From: Methylobacterium durans
GTDB taxonomy: Bacteria > Pseudomonadota > Alphaproteobacteria > Rhizobiales > Beijerinckiaceae
Assembly: GCF_003173715.1 (NCBI RefSeq)
Contig: NZ_CP029550.1
Location: forward strand, 4,697,501 to 4,761,500
Direction: 5' to 3'
Length of the DNA stretch: 64,000 bases
This document shows, one piece after another, positions 53,902-63,546 of this stretch. The translations under genes and the position numbers were made by a program. The notes below the pieces were generated by a model. It did no database searches, was not told the origin of the DNA, and was given only the letters and a program-made list of their open reading frames with translations. Numbering within the stretch: the first letter of the stretch is position 1; every line of letters begins with the position of its first letter.

Positions 53902-54043
53902 GGCTCATTTATTGGCTCATCGAGTCAAGTTAGTGGCGTCAATGTTTGTGAGAGGGACTTGGAGTTTGTGATGCAGGTCCATTTGCGGCGCTGGTAGTTT
54001 TCGCCTGCGCCGGCCTCACTGCTGCTCCATAATAAATAGATGC

Positions 54044-54352
54044 ATGAGACTCCCCTTCGATGTCGCTGAACTAAGTGCGCGGTTGCCGGCCCGCATGCAG
54101 CCCGGCTTCGTTGACGCCACAAGGCGCGCTAAGACTCGCTACACAGTGCCCTGTCTCGGGATGAGCAACTGCTCGATGGAGCAGGATCTGTTCCACAGAC
54201 GGTTGAGGGCATGCCGCGCTTGGCTTTCTGAGCATTGTGCCGGCGGCTTTGATGTCGTTCCCATACGTGATCCTCAGCAGCGCCTTATTGGCCGTCTCTT
54301 CCGCTTCGCGGATCCTGAGGACGCTCTCTTGTTCAAGCTGCGCTTTGGGTGA
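54044..54352 (+). CDS. Hypothetical 102-residue protein
   Basis: The frame encodes a small soluble protein (LPFDVAELSARLPARMQPGF, LRACRAWLSEHCAGGFDVVP, IGRLFRFADPEDALLFKLRF). The closing FRFADPEDALLFKLRFG resembles small phage or plasmid proteins with that ending. No strong RBS is seen. Function unknown. Confidence 0.5.
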   Translation: MRLPFDVAELSARLPARMQPGFVDATRRAKTRYTVPCLGMSNCSMEQDLFHRRLRACRAWLSEHCAGGFDVVPIRDPQQRLIGRLFRFADPEDALLFKLRFG

Positions 54353-54447
54353 TCGGGCGTTCAGGGCGGGCGCGGCGTTCGACTCGGTTCCTCGGAGCTT
54401 CTGGCTGTCCCCGCTTCTACACCGGAAACATTGACCCTCGCCTGAGT

Positions 54448-54480
54448 GGTACGATCATCCTCGTCGGGGACGATCGTACC
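54448..54480. promoter_or_regulatory. GGTACGATC dyad upstream of the integrase
   Basis: GGTACGATC at 54448 and its complement GATCGTACC at 54472-54480 face each other across a 15-base spacer and end 11 bases before the integrase ATG. The same box occurs twice in each 452-bp repeat. This placement suggests an operator for an integrase regulator or excisionase. Confidence 0.55.
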
Positions 54481-54491
54481 AGAGGGGTTGG

Positions 54492-55550
54492 ATGGCGACG
54501 GTCTATCGGCGTGGCACCCGGTGGTGGATCAGGTTTCAGGCGAATGGGAAGGAAGTTCGGCGGTCTGCCGGCGCATCCTCGAAAGCGGTCGCTCAGCAGT
54601 ACCTCGCTCAGCTCTTGGAGGAGCATCGCCGCCTTGATCGCGGCGGCCGTCCACGACGCTCCTATCGAGAAGCGTTCGAACGGTTCGCCTCAGAGTATTT
54701 GCCGACGCTCAAGCCCTCTACCCAGGCACGCTACCGTGAGAGCTTCAAGCATATAAGCCCTCGCTTCGGAACGCTCTACCTCGATGAGATCAGTAAAGGG
54801 CGCCTCAGCGATTTCGTGGCGGCCCGGAAGCACGAGGGTGTCACCGGAGCTACCATCCGGCGGGATTTGGCGACGTTGAGTTGCCTCTTCTCCTGTGCGG
54901 TCGCGTGGGACCTTGTTGAGGTCAATCCGGTCCGGCAGTTCTCGAAGAAACACATCCGCGAGGCGCCTCCTCGCACATCGTATCCAAGCGACGAGGAAAT
55001 CGAACGCCTGATCATGCACGCAACTCCGATGATCGGGCGGCTGATCCGCTTCCTTGCTGAGACTGGCATGCGGCAGGAGGAGGTTTGCAGCCTCGAATGG
55101 AAACAGGTCTCGATCGAGCGCCGAGAAGTTCGCCTCTGGAAGACCAAAACATCATCGCCCCGGACTGTACCGCTGAGCGATGGAGCACTCGGCACACTGG
55201 TCGGCACACCGCGCCATGCTGACCAGCGCTACGTCTTCTGGCATGGTGCGGACGGGCAGCGGTACACCCACTTTGCCAGCCGGTTCGCCAGCATTGCGAA
55301 GCGAGCCAGGGTGCCGTGGCGCTGTCATGATCTGCGCCACCGCTTCGCCAGCGTCTTTCTTCAGGAAACCGGCGACCTCGCCGCCTTACAGGCGATCCTT
55401 GGCCATCGGCACATCGCGATGACGCTCAAGTACGCGCACCTCAACACCGCTCACCTGCATCGAGCCATCAGGAGAGTCGGCACGAAACCCGGCACAGTAC
55501 CGCTGGTCTTATCGCAGCAAGAGGGTGCCGATACGCCCGTAAGTCCTTGA
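54492..55550 (+). CDS. Site-specific tyrosine recombinase (island integrase)
   Basis: This 352-residue integrase has an N-terminal arm-binding part (TVYRRGTRWWIRFQANGKEV), a core-binding SAM-like domain (about 57-150) and a catalytic domain with Arg194 (ETGMRQEEVCSLEW), His279-x-x-Arg282 (CHDLRHRF), His305 (ILGHRHI) and Tyr314 (LKYAHLN). ATG 54492 has AGAGGGG upstream. It stops two bases before attR and the tRNA-Sec 3' end, the classic position for an integrase that targets that tRNA. Confidence 0.93.
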   Translation: MATVYRRGTRWWIRFQANGKEVRRSAGASSKAVAQQYLAQLLEEHRRLDRGGRPRRSYREAFERFASEYLPTLKPSTQARYRESFKHISPRFGTLYLDEISKGRLSDFVAARKHEGVTGATIRRDLATLSCLFSCAVAWDLVEVNPVRQFSKKHIREAPPRTSYPSDEEIERLIMHATPMIGRLIRFLAETGMRQEEVCSLEWKQVSIERREVRLWKTKTSSPRTVPLSDGALGTLVGTPRHADQRYVFWHGADGQRYTHFASRFASIAKRARVPWRCHDLRHRFASVFLQETGDLAALQAILGHRHIAMTLKYAHLNTAHLHRAIRRVGTKPGTVPLVLSQQEGADTPVSP

Positions 55551-55551
55551 T

Positions 55552-55614
55552 CTGGCGGAAGCGGATGGGAATCGAACCCACCGTACGCTGTTGGCGTACC
55601 GCTGGTTTTGAAGA
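55552..55614. other. attR: 3' part of the intact tRNA-Sec
   Basis: It is identical to attL over 63 bp and lies within the functional tRNA, covering the CCA end, acceptor 3' strand, T arm, long variable arm and anticodon region. Confidence 0.93.
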
Positions 55615-55645
55615 CCAGGAGGGCCACCAGACCCCGTTCGCCTCC
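55553..55645 (-). tRNA. selC: Selenocysteine tRNA (UCA anticodon)
   Basis: The 93-nt minus-strand sequence starts GGAGGCGA, has anticodon loop CTTCAAA (TCA anticodon), a long GC-rich variable arm (GGTACGCCAACAGCGTACG) and TTCGATTCCC in the T loop, and ends CCGCCA with G at position 73. The long variable arm and extended acceptor are the tRNA-Sec hallmarks. It directs Sec at UGA with SelB, which is not in the window. It is 44 bases downstream of selA, in the same orientation. Integration rebuilt its 3' end, so it stays functional. Confidence 0.93.
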
Positions 55646-55689
55646 ATCTCCGAACCTAGCAGTCGTGGCCGGCCGAGGACAGCGTCGCC

Positions 55690-57126
55690 TCACGGTCTCG
55701 TCGGGGGAGGCGCGAGAGCGGCGAGGGCGGCGAGGAAGCCCGCCTCGTCCTCAAGCGTCCGCAGGTCGAGCCGCAGCGCCCCGTCGCCGATGCGCCCGAT
55801 CACCGGAACCGGCAGGGCGCGGAGCGCCGCCCCGAGACGCTTCAGCCATCCGCCTCCCCTCGGCCCGCGCCCGGGAGGCCGCAGCGCGAGGCAGGCGCTC
55901 GGCAGCGTCTCGACGGGCAACGCCCCCGAGCCGATCTGACTGATGCAGGGCTCGACCGCGACCTCGGCCCATCCCCTCAGGCTTTCCGAGGCGAGGCCCG
56001 AGAGCCGGTCAGCCTGGGCCCGTATCTCGGCGGCCTCGCGCGTGAGGAGACGCAGCGTCGGCAGCCGCTCGCGCAGGCGCTCCGGATGGAGGTAGAGCCG
56101 GAGCGTCGCCTCGAGCGCGGCGTAGGTCATCTTGTCGACCCGGAGCGCCCGCTTCAGCGGGTTCCGGCGGATGCGGGCGAGGAGATCGCGCCGACCGGCG
56201 ATCAGCCCGCACTGGACGGCGCCGAGGAGCTTGTCCCCCGAGAAGGTGACGAGGTCGGCGCGGCGGAGGGCCTCCTGCACCGTCGGCTCCGGCGGCAATC
56301 CGTAGGCCGCGAAATCGATGAGGTTGCCGCTGCCGAGGTCGATCGCGAAGGGCACGCCGCGCTCCCGGCAAAGGCGGCCGAGATCGGCCTCGTCGGCCTC
56401 CGCGGTGAAGCCGTGGATCGCGTAATTGCTAGGATGGACCTTCATGACGAGGCCGGTGCGCGGGCCGATGGCCTCGTCGTAGTCTCTCAGATGCGTGCGG
56501 TTGGTGGTGCCGACCTCGCGCAGGCGGCAGCCGGCCCGGGCCATCACGTCGGGCACCCGGAAGGAGCCGCCGATCTCGACGAGTTCGCCGCGGGAGACCA
56601 CCACCTCCTTTCGCAGGGCGAGCGCGTTCAGGACGAGCAGCACCGCGGCGGCGTTGTTGTTGACGACGATCGCGGCCTCCGCCCCGGTGAGGCGGCAGAT
56701 CAGGGCCTCGGCGTGGCTGTCGCGCTCGCCCCGCTCGCCCCGCTCCAGGTCGAATTCGAGGTTCGAGGCTTGGGTCATCACGGCGGCGACCGCCACCACG
56801 GCCTCCGACGGCAGGGGCGCCCGGCCGAGATTGGTGTGCAGCACCGTGCCGGTGAGGTTGAAGACCGGCCGGAGCGAGGGCCGGGCCTCCGCGGCGAGGC
56901 GCCCCGCCGCGGAGGCGAGCAGCGCGGGCTCGTCGCCGAGGGGGAGGCGGCCTTCGCGGACGGCCTCGAGCACGGCGCGGATGGCGCCCGTGAGGGCGGT
57001 GCGGCCGTGCTCCGCGATCACCGGGGCGGCCGCCGCGTGGGCGAGCAGGCGCTCGACGGACGGGGGGCGGCGGGTATCGGCGGAGGGCGGGGACAGGCTC
57101 GGCATGCGGTCGGTCACGGGATCCAT
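55690..57126 (-). CDS. selA: L-seryl-tRNA(Sec) selenium transferase
   Basis: This 478-residue PLP enzyme converts Ser-tRNA-Sec to Sec-tRNA-Sec using selenophosphate. Conserved stretches are [71 protein letters not shown] and the PLP lysine in [16 protein letters not shown]. The length is normal. It is transcribed towards tRNA-Sec and may be co-transcribed with it. selB was not found nearby. Confidence 0.95.
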   Translation of the reverse strand: MDPVTDRMPSLSPPSADTRRPPSVERLLAHAAAAPVIAEHGRTALTGAIRAVLEAVREGRLPLGDEPALLASAAGRLAAEARPSLRPVFNLTGTVLHTNLGRAPLPSEAVVAVAAVMTQASNLEFDLERGERGERDSHAEALICRLTGAEAAIVVNNNAAAVLLVLNALALRKEVVVSRGELVEIGGSFRVPDVMARAGCRLREVGTTNRTHLRDYDEAIGPRTGLVMKVHPSNYAIHGFTAEADEADLGRLCRERGVPFAIDLGSGNLIDFAAYGLPPEPTVQEALRRADLVTFSGDKLLGAVQCGLIAGRRDLLARIRRNPLKRALRVDKMTYAALEATLRLYLHPERLRERLPTLRLLTREAAEIRAQADRLSGLASESLRGWAEVAVEPCISQIGSGALPVETLPSACLALRPPGRGPRGGGWLKRLGAALRALPVPVIGRIGDGALRLDLRTLEDEAGFLAALAALAPPPTRP

Positions 57127-57324
57127 CTAGGGCGTTTCCCGCGCGCCGCGCGCGATCATCGAGCGATCATCCGGGCGACATCGTCGCGTAGATCGCGATC
57201 ATCGGCGGGATCCGGCCGCGGCGAGGGCTTGCCAGCGCCCGGCATCTCTCCTCAAATGGCCATCTCGCCGCAGTGCGACACGGCCGGCGCCTCGGCTCGA
57301 GGCCGGACCTGAGGGGAAGCCGCC

Positions 57325-57986
57325 GTGCAGGTGATCCTGATCGCGACGCAGAAGGGTGGGGCGGGCAAGAGCACGCTCGCCGCGCATTTCGGCGCGCTCG
57401 CCGCCCGCGACGGCCGCACGATCCTGGTCGATGCCGACCCGCAGGGCTCCCTCTCGTTCTGGCACCGGCAGCGCGCGGCCGAGACGCCGCTCCTCGTCCA
57501 GGCCGATGCCGCTGCGGTGCCCGAGACGCTGGAGCGGGCGAGGGCCGAGCGCGCCGACTGGGTCGTCATCGACAGTCCGCCCCACAACGCGCCCCTGATC
57601 TCGTCCCTGATGAGCCGGGCGAGCCTGACGCTCATCCCCGTGCGGCCGGGCCCGTTCGACCTCGACGCGGTCGGCGCGACGCTCGCGATGGCCCGCAGCC
57701 TGAAGGCGCGGATCGCCTGCCTCATCAACGCCGCGCCCCCGATGACCCGGCTCGGCCGGCCACCAGCATCGTCGCCGAGACCCGCACGGTGCTGACCGAC
57801 CTCGGCGCCCCGGTCCTGCCCGGCCAGGTCTCGCAGCGGGCGAGCCTGTCGCACGCGCTGATCAGCGGCCAGTCGGTCAACGAGTACGATCCCGGCAGCC
57901 GCGCGGCGGAGGAGGTCGGCGCGATGTGGTCGACGGTGGTCGACCTCGTCCGCCCCGCCGCCGAGGCCCGCAGAACCCGAAGGTAG
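57325..57986 (+). CDS. ParA-family ATPase, one apparent frameshift
   Basis: GTG/ATG-like start at 57325 gives QVILIATQKGGAGKSTLAAH with the deviant Walker A of ParA/MinD ATPases, then LVDADPQGSLSFWHRQR and VVIDSPPHNAPLI. Near 57755 the frame breaks. One added base links LINAAPPMTRLG to ATSIVAETRTVLTDLGAPVL and GQSVNEYDPGSRAAEEVGAM, ending at 57986, a standard product of about 220 residues. It is followed by a ribbon-helix-helix gene. Such chromosomal ParA/RHH pairs may position a cargo rather than a plasmid. Confidence 0.85.
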
Positions 57987-57993
57987 ATGGCCC

Positions 57994-58458
57994 ATGGCCC
58001 GCAGAAGCCGCCCCTCCCTCACCAGCCTGACGCCGCGCCCGCAGGAACCGCGCCCCGAGCCGCGCCCTCAGGAGGCGCGGCCGCCCGGGTCCGATCCGCG
58101 GCCGCTGCCGCTCTCGACGGCGCCGGCGAAGCCCGAACCGGCGCGGGGCGCCTCCGAGGGACCGAGGCTGATGCAACTCTGGGTGAACGCCCCGGGCTAC
58201 TCCGAGCTGAAACGGCTCGCGGAGGAGCAGGGCGTCCCGGTCGAGGCCCTCGGCGTCGAGGCGCTGAACGACCTCCTGATCAAGCACGGCCGCCCGCCCG
58301 TGGTGGAGGGGAAGACGGCGCGGCCGGGCGCAGGCGCGGCGCCGGCGGCCTTCGCCCTGGCGCCGTTCCCGGTCTGGCCCGCCACGCCGGCGACGTGGTG
58401 GTACGAGACCTTCACGGCGCCGATGCTGGCCGCCTGGACGGGCCGCAAGCCGAAATGA
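57994..58458 (+). CDS. Ribbon-helix-helix partner of ParA
   Basis: This 154-residue protein has a Pro/Arg-rich N-terminus (about 1-55) and a central RHH-type segment (LMQLWVNAPGYSELKRLAEE, VPVEALGVEALNDLLIKHGR). The end is rich in Trp/Pro (PFPVWPATPATWWYETF). It begins 8 bases after the ParA stop, so they are co-transcribed. It is likely a DNA-binding or cargo-linking partner. Confidence 0.65.
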   Translation: MARRSRPSLTSLTPRPQEPRPEPRPQEARPPGSDPRPLPLSTAPAKPEPARGASEGPRLMQLWVNAPGYSELKRLAEEQGVPVEALGVEALNDLLIKHGRPPVVEGKTARPGAGAAPAAFALAPFPVWPATPATWWYETFTAPMLAAWTGRKPK

Positions 58459-58465
58459 GCCGGGC

Positions 58466-59140
58466 TCAGCGCCGGCCGGCCACCTCGTCGAGATGGACGA
58501 GGAGGTCGGCCGGGGCCTCGTAGACCCGCACGGCGCCCGCGCGCTCCAACTCGTCGGTGCCGTAGCCGCCGGACAGGAGGCCGACGCCGAGCCCCTTGCA
58601 GCGGCGGGCCGCCAGCATGTCCCAGATGCTGTCGCCGACGATCACCGAATGGTCGATGCGCACGCCGAGGCGCTCGGCCGCGGCCAGGAACAGGTCCGGA
58701 TCGGGCTTGGCGTATTTCACCTGATCGCGGGTCACCACCGGCACCGCGGCGGGGTCGATCCCGAGGGCGTCGAGGTTGGCCCGCGCCGTCTCCATCCGGC
58801 CGCTCGTGGCGATGGCCCAGGGGATGCCGGCCTCGGTGAGGGCGGCGAGCAGCGCCTGCGCGCCCGGCAGCGGCACGATCTGGTCCGAGAGCCCGGCATA
58901 GGCTTCGGCGTGGAAGCGGCGCAGGCGGTCGACCCGCTCGGGGCTGATCTCGAGGTCGGTCTCGCGCAGGAGCTGGTTGGTGAACAGGCCGCCGCTCATC
59001 CCGATCTTGCGGTGGATGCGCCAGACGGAGAGGGCGATGCCCTCCGCGTCGAGGGCCTGCTTCCAGGCCAGCACGTGCTGGTACACGCTGTCGACGAGGG
59101 TCCCGTCGAGGTCGAACAGGACGTTGGTCTCGATCCGCAT
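58466..59140 (-). CDS. HAD-superfamily phosphatase
   Basis: This 224-residue subfamily IA HAD hydrolase has motif I LFDLDGTLVDS, motif II ATSGRM, motif III Lys in YAKPDPDLFL and motif IV VIVGDSIWDML. It resembles phosphoglycolate phosphatase and beta-phosphoglucomutase relatives; substrate unknown. ATG 59140 gives the normal short lead to motif I. Confidence 0.88.
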   Translation of the reverse strand: MRIETNVLFDLDGTLVDSVYQHVLAWKQALDAEGIALSVWRIHRKIGMSGGLFTNQLLRETDLEISPERVDRLRRFHAEAYAGLSDQIVPLPGAQALLAALTEAGIPWAIATSGRMETARANLDALGIDPAAVPVVTRDQVKYAKPDPDLFLAAAERLGVRIDHSVIVGDSIWDMLAARRCKGLGVGLLSGGYGTDELERAGAVRVYEAPADLLVHLDEVAGRR

Positions 59141-59243
59141 CGGCGCCTCCGGTCTGCTGCGGGGAGAAGATCGGAACCGCGAGCGCGTCGGGGAAGGGCC
59201 CCGCGCGGGGACGTGAAGCGTTGAGACCGAGGGAGGCACCGCA

Positions 59244-59863
59244 ATGCTCGGATGGGACGCCACGGACGGGGCCCTGCACGCCCCGCCACCTTGCGCAACC
59301 GCGAGCCGATCCTCGCCCTGCTCGCCCGGATCCTGCCCGCGCAGGGGCTGGTGCTGGAGGTCGCGAGCGGCTCGGGCGAGCACGCGGTGCATTTCGCGCG
59401 CGGCCTGCCGCAGCTGACCTTCCAGCCGAGCGACCCGAGCGCGCAGGCCATCGCCAGCATCGCGGCGCACCGGCGCCGCGCCGGCCTCGCGAACCTCCGC
59501 GAGCCCCTCGCCCTCGACGCGGCGTCGCCATCCTGGCCGCTGGCGCGGGCCGACGCGGTGCTGGCGATCAACATGATCCACATCGCGCCCTGGTCCGCGG
59601 CCGAGGGGCTGATGGCCGGGGCGGGGCGGCTGCTGCCGCCGGGCGGCCCCCTCTATCTCTACGGGCCCTTCCTGGAGGCGGACCGTGAGACCGCGCCGAG
59701 CAACCTCGCCTTCGACGCGGACCTGAAAGCGCGCGACCCCGCCTGGGGCCTGCGCGACCGCGACGCGGTCGCCGCGCTCGGCGCCCGGCACGGGCTCGCG
59801 CTTGCCGAGCGTGTGGAGATGCCGGCCAACAACCTCAGCCTCGTGTTCCGGCGGCGGGCCTGA
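59244..59863 (+). CDS. DUF938 SAM-dependent methyltransferase, one apparent frameshift
   Basis: ATG 59244 after GAGGGAGG encodes LGWDATDGALHAP, then the frame breaks near 59287 (CCCCGCCACC). One added G gives HAPATLRNREPILALL, the usual DUF938 start, and continues to 59863 with VLEVASGSGEHAVHFARGLP, SDPSAQAIASI, AINMIHIAPWSA, LYLYGPFLE and VEMPANNLSLVFRR. The corrected product is about 206 residues. The substrate is unknown. Confidence 0.82.
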
Positions 59864-61275
59864 GCCGGCGCAGGCGCCGCCAGCCCATCACCACGCCGGT
59901 GAGGGCGACGACGAGGCCGAGCCCGTCCAGGAGCCACTGGGCGAGGTCCCAGGTCGGCCGGTGGCCGATCAGGACGGGGAAATCGAGGCGGTGGAGCCCC
60001 GCGAACAGCCAGCGGTGGATCCGCCCGCTGCGGTCGAGCCGGTCGAGGAGTTCGCCGGTCGCCGCGTCGACGTGGAACCAGGTCGCGGCGGGATCGTCGA
60101 AGACGAGGCGCAGCACCGGCAGCGGCTTCGTGTCGTGGTGGGCGTACCAGTAGGCGTCGTAGGCGGCGAGACGCTCGGCGCGCGCGAGATGCGCGTCCGG
60201 CATCAGGCCCGGTGCGGCCGCGAGAATCGCCGCCCCCTCGACCGGCGGGCTTGAGCGCCGGCCACCCGAGGCGTCGCGGGCGAGGAGGTGGGCGCGTCCG
60301 GCGAGGGCGACGAGGCGGAGGGACACGGTGCCCGGTGCGGCGGCGTCCCGGATCTCGGGCAGGCCGGCAGCGGCGGCGCGCCGGCATAGGTCGCCCGCGC
60401 CTGCGGGCTGACGCTCGGCCCGGAGAACCAGCGGTTCGGGTTCATCGAGAGCCAGCCGCTGACGACGAACGTGAGGATCCCCAGGCCGCCCACGATCCCG
60501 AACAGGTGGTGCAGGCGGCCGATGCCCCGGTAGGGCGTGGCGGCGCCCGACGGATAGCGGCGCCGCGGGCGCAGGCGCCAGATGCCGAGGACGAGCCCGC
60601 TCACGGCGCCCGCGATGCCGATCCCCGAGACCCAGAGCACGACGTCGCGCCACAGGTCGGGGCGGGCGCGCAGCGGCGTCGGGTAGAGCCAGTGCGGCAC
60701 CGCCCCGAGCCAGTTCCAGAAGCGCTCGCGGGCCCCCGTGTCGAGGACGACGGCGCCCGTGACGGCGGAGACGTAGAGCTCGGTCCCGGCGGGATCGCCG
60801 AGCGCGACGACGTGGAAGGGGCGCAAGGCGTCGTAGCGCCCGGCGACCGTCCACTGGTCGCGCGCGAGCGTGCGCACGTCCGCGGCCGTGCCGGCCCGGG
60901 CCCGCACCAGGGCGAGCGCCGCCTCGGCCGTGACGGGGTCAGGAGCGCGCCGGTGACGGCCGAGACCGTAACCGGCCGGCCCTCGGCCGTCACGATCCGG
61001 TAGACGGGCTCGTCGCCCCGCATCTCCAGGTCGAGGGAGCGGGGCGGAGCGGCGAGCCCCGCCGCGCCGAGAGCGCGGGCGGGCTCGACGCCCAACCGGT
61101 CGAGGGCGAGCGGCGCCAGCCCCGCCAGCCGCTCGGCCTCCGTCAGGCCCGGGAACGGCACGTGGAGCATGACGAGGCCCGACAGCAGCCAGACCGCGAA
61201 GAACAGGCCCGTGCCGATGCCGAGCCAGCGGTGGCCGAGGACGAGCCACCGCTTGACGCGCTTCAGACGTCGCAT
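59835..61275 (-). CDS. PepSY-associated membrane protein, two apparent frameshifts
   Basis: Three frames in order make one PepSY-TM protein: 61275 to about 60940 (KRVKRWLVLGHRWLGIGTGL, LSGLVMLHVPFPG), about 60940 to 60380 (DPVTAEAALALVRARAG, FWNWLGAVPHWLYPTPLR, HHLFGIVGGLGILTFVVSGW) and 60380 to 59835 (AAAGLPEIRDAA, WFHVDAATGELLDRLDRSGR, LDFPVLIGHRPTWDLAQWLL). Each junction needs one added base. The family has several helices with conserved His and is linked to siderophore iron reduction; it lies 4 bases from the TonB receptor. Either a pseudogene or a gene with two consensus errors. Confidence 0.78.
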
Positions 61276-61279
61276 CCCG

Positions 61280-63484
61280 TCAGAAGCTCACTGCGTAGGC
61301 GACCTCGAACGAGCGCGGGCGCCCGAGCAGCCAGTTGGTGCCGATCCCGTCGACCGCGTTGCCGCTCACCGCGTAGACCTTGTCGAACAGGTTGTAGACC
61401 CTGAGCGACAGGCGCGAGGCCGGCGTGACCTGATGGTCGAGGCCGAGATTGACGAGGGCGTAGTCCGGCCGCCGGGCGGTGTTGCCGAAATTCGAGAAGG
61501 TGTCGCCGACATATTGCACGCCGACCCGCGCCTCCCATCGGGGCGCGAAGGCATAGTTCAGCCAGAGGTTGGCGACGCGCTCGGGCACGTCGATCGGCTG
61601 GCGCCCGGCATAGGAGACGACGGCGCCGTTCACGGCCTGATTGAAATCGTCGTACTGCGCGTGGAGCAGGGCGAGGTTCGCGTCGAGGCGCCAGAGGGGC
61701 GTGATCTGGAGCGAGAGCGCCGCCTCGAAGCCTTGCGAGGATTGCTGGCCGACCTGCGTGCTCACGCCGGGCTGGCCCGGCACCGTCGAGATCAGGTTGT
61801 CCTTGACGATGCGGTAGCCGGCGAGCGTCCACTCCCCGAGCCCGCCCCAGAACAGGCCCTTGGCGCCGACCTCGACCTGTTGGCCCGTGGAGAGCTGGAA
61901 GTTCGCGAGGCTCTGCGACAGGCTGATCAGGCTGCCGACCGGGTCGGTCGCCGTGGCGTACTGGGCGTAGAGGGCGGTCTCGGGCGTCGGGTTGTAGACG
62001 GCGCCGAACCGGTAGCTGACGGAGCGGAAGTCCCGGTCGAAGGACGTGCCGGCGCGCAGGTCGTCCCGGTGCAGGCTCGGCGCGTCGTAGCGCACGCCCG
62101 CCAAGAGCGAGAGGCGGTCGGACAGGATCAGCCGGTCCTCGGCGAAGACCGAGGCCTGGCTGGTGCGGGTCGAATAGGCCGGCCGGGTGCCGGCGAGGTT
62201 GATGAACAGGCCCGGATCGTAATTCGTCGGCGCCACGCTCGACTCGCCGCCGTAGGGCGAGTTGTTGGTGTGGCGGAAGCGGATCGCGTTGACGTCGAAG
62301 CCCGCCAGGAACTCGTTGCGGAAGCCGAACAGCTCGCCCCGGAAGGCCGCGTCGAACCGGTTCCCGATCTGCTCCTGCTGGTGGTAGATCTCGATGTAGT
62401 CCGAGCGGTCGATCAGGCCGGTGCCCCGGTTGAAGGCGTATTGCTCGACGTCCCGCCAGTGGCGCCGGCTCTGCAGGCGGTAGGCGGTGTTGCGGATCGT
62501 GATGTCGGCGCTCGGGCGCCACTCGGCCCGGGCCTGGGTCCAGTTGTCCTGCCAGAGGATCTTGGAATCCCGGATGTTGTAGTTGTTGAAGCGCAAGCGT
62601 TCGAGGATGCGGCCCTCGACCAGCGGCGTGCCCCAGTAGCGCGTCGGCTCCTGGAAGCCGTAATCGTGGCTGACCGTCAGGTCGAGATCGGGCGTCACCC
62701 GCCAGGCGAGGGCGCCCGAGACCGCGAGATTGCGGAAATCGCCGTCCGGGGTGATCCAGCCGTCGGCGCGGTTGCCGCTGACGTTCAGCCGGTAGGCCAT
62801 CGACTCGCCGATGGGCCCGCCCGAATCGACCGCGAGCCGCGCCACCCCGTCCGTGCCGAGGCCGACCCGCGCCTCGTTGAGCGGCACGAAGAGGGGCTTC
62901 TTCGTCACCACGTTGACCACGCCGCCGATGGCGCCGTCCCCGTAGAGCACCGAGGCCGGGCCGCGCAGCACCTCGATGCGCTCGATGTTCCACGTGTCGA
63001 AGGGGAAGTTGACGGTGCCGGCGCCGACGAAGAGGCGGGTGCCGTCGATGAGCTGCTGGATCGAGTTCGGGCCGGCGAAGCCCCGGGCCGTGAAGGCGCC
63101 GTTGCCGTTTCCGGGCGAGGCGATGGTGGTGATGCCGGTGGCGTTCTGCGTCACCGCCTCGACCAGCGTGTTCTGGCCGCGCAGGCGCGCAGTCTCGCCC
63201 GCGATCACGTCGATGCTGGCGGGCGTCTCCAGCGGCGTCAGGCCGAGGCGGCTCGCGCCGCGGTTGGGCGCGCGCAGGGCGAGGCCGGCGGGCAGATCGG
63301 CCCCAAGGACCCCGGCTCCCGGCGTCCCGGCGCCGGCGACCGAGAGCGTGTCGAGGGTGACCGATTCCTGCGCCCCGGCGGCCTCCGGGCCGGCAGCGAG
63401 GCCGGCGGCGGCGAGGAGGAGGCGTCGGGCGAGGCGGGCAGGGACCCGGCCGGGTGACCGGATCGTGAGGGGACGGGACGGCAT
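61280..63484 (-). CDS. TonB-dependent siderophore-type receptor
   Basis: This 734-residue outer-membrane receptor has a signal peptide (ARRLLLAAAGLAAGPEAAGA), a TonB-type N-terminal region, a plug (TPASIDVIAGE, RGFAGPNSIQQLIDGTRLFV, ERIEVLRGPASVLYGDGAIG, GGVVNVVTKKP) and a beta-barrel ending in the canonical terminal Phe (RSFEVAYAVSF). It imports a metal-chelate through energy from TonB. A Zur-like box lies 63 bases upstream and a cobalamin riboswitch further up, so zinc or cobalt/B12 homeostasis is as likely as iron. The PepSY gene follows directly. Confidence 0.9.
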   Translation of the reverse strand: MPSRPLTIRSPGRVPARLARRLLLAAAGLAAGPEAAGAQESVTLDTLSVAGAGTPGAGVLGADLPAGLALRAPNRGASRLGLTPLETPASIDVIAGETARLRGQNTLVEAVTQNATGITTIASPGNGNGAFTARGFAGPNSIQQLIDGTRLFVGAGTVNFPFDTWNIERIEVLRGPASVLYGDGAIGGVVNVVTKKPLFVPLNEARVGLGTDGVARLAVDSGGPIGESMAYRLNVSGNRADGWITPDGDFRNLAVSGALAWRVTPDLDLTVSHDYGFQEPTRYWGTPLVEGRILERLRFNNYNIRDSKILWQDNWTQARAEWRPSADITIRNTAYRLQSRRHWRDVEQYAFNRGTGLIDRSDYIEIYHQQEQIGNRFDAAFRGELFGFRNEFLAGFDVNAIRFRHTNNSPYGGESSVAPTNYDPGLFINLAGTRPAYSTRTSQASVFAEDRLILSDRLSLLAGVRYDAPSLHRDDLRAGTSFDRDFRSVSYRFGAVYNPTPETALYAQYATATDPVGSLISLSQSLANFQLSTGQQVEVGAKGLFWGGLGEWTLAGYRIVKDNLISTVPGQPGVSTQVGQQSSQGFEAALSLQITPLWRLDANLALLHAQYDDFNQAVNGAVVSYAGRQPIDVPERVANLWLNYAFAPRWEARVGVQYVGDTFSNFGNTARRPDYALVNLGLDHQVTPASRLSLRVYNLFDKVYAVSGNAVDGIGTNWLLGRPRSFEVAYAVSF

Positions 63485-63546
63485 GACGGTGTCGATTCCG
63501 AGGGTCGAGGCACGCGCGGATGACCGGCCCCACCGCAACCTTGAAT

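Larger units (their letters stand above)
21030..55614. mobile_element. Genomic island integrated in the selenocysteine tRNA gene
   Basis: A 63-bp sequence covering the 3' two-thirds of tRNA-Sec is repeated exactly at both ends (21030-21092 and 55552-55614). A tyrosine integrase gene ends two bases before the right copy. The interior is visibly less GC-rich than the flanks and is dense in signalling, mobile and small genes, while both flanks carry selenium genes (selD; selA). The element is about 34.5 kb. It has a primase-helicase protein but no capsid, conjugation or partition genes, so it is an integrative island or satellite of unknown transfer mode. Confidence 0.92.

Noticed and set aside
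61169..63457. 762-residue plus-strand frame opposite the TonB receptor
   Set aside because: It is the antisense of a well-supported receptor and has shadow composition.
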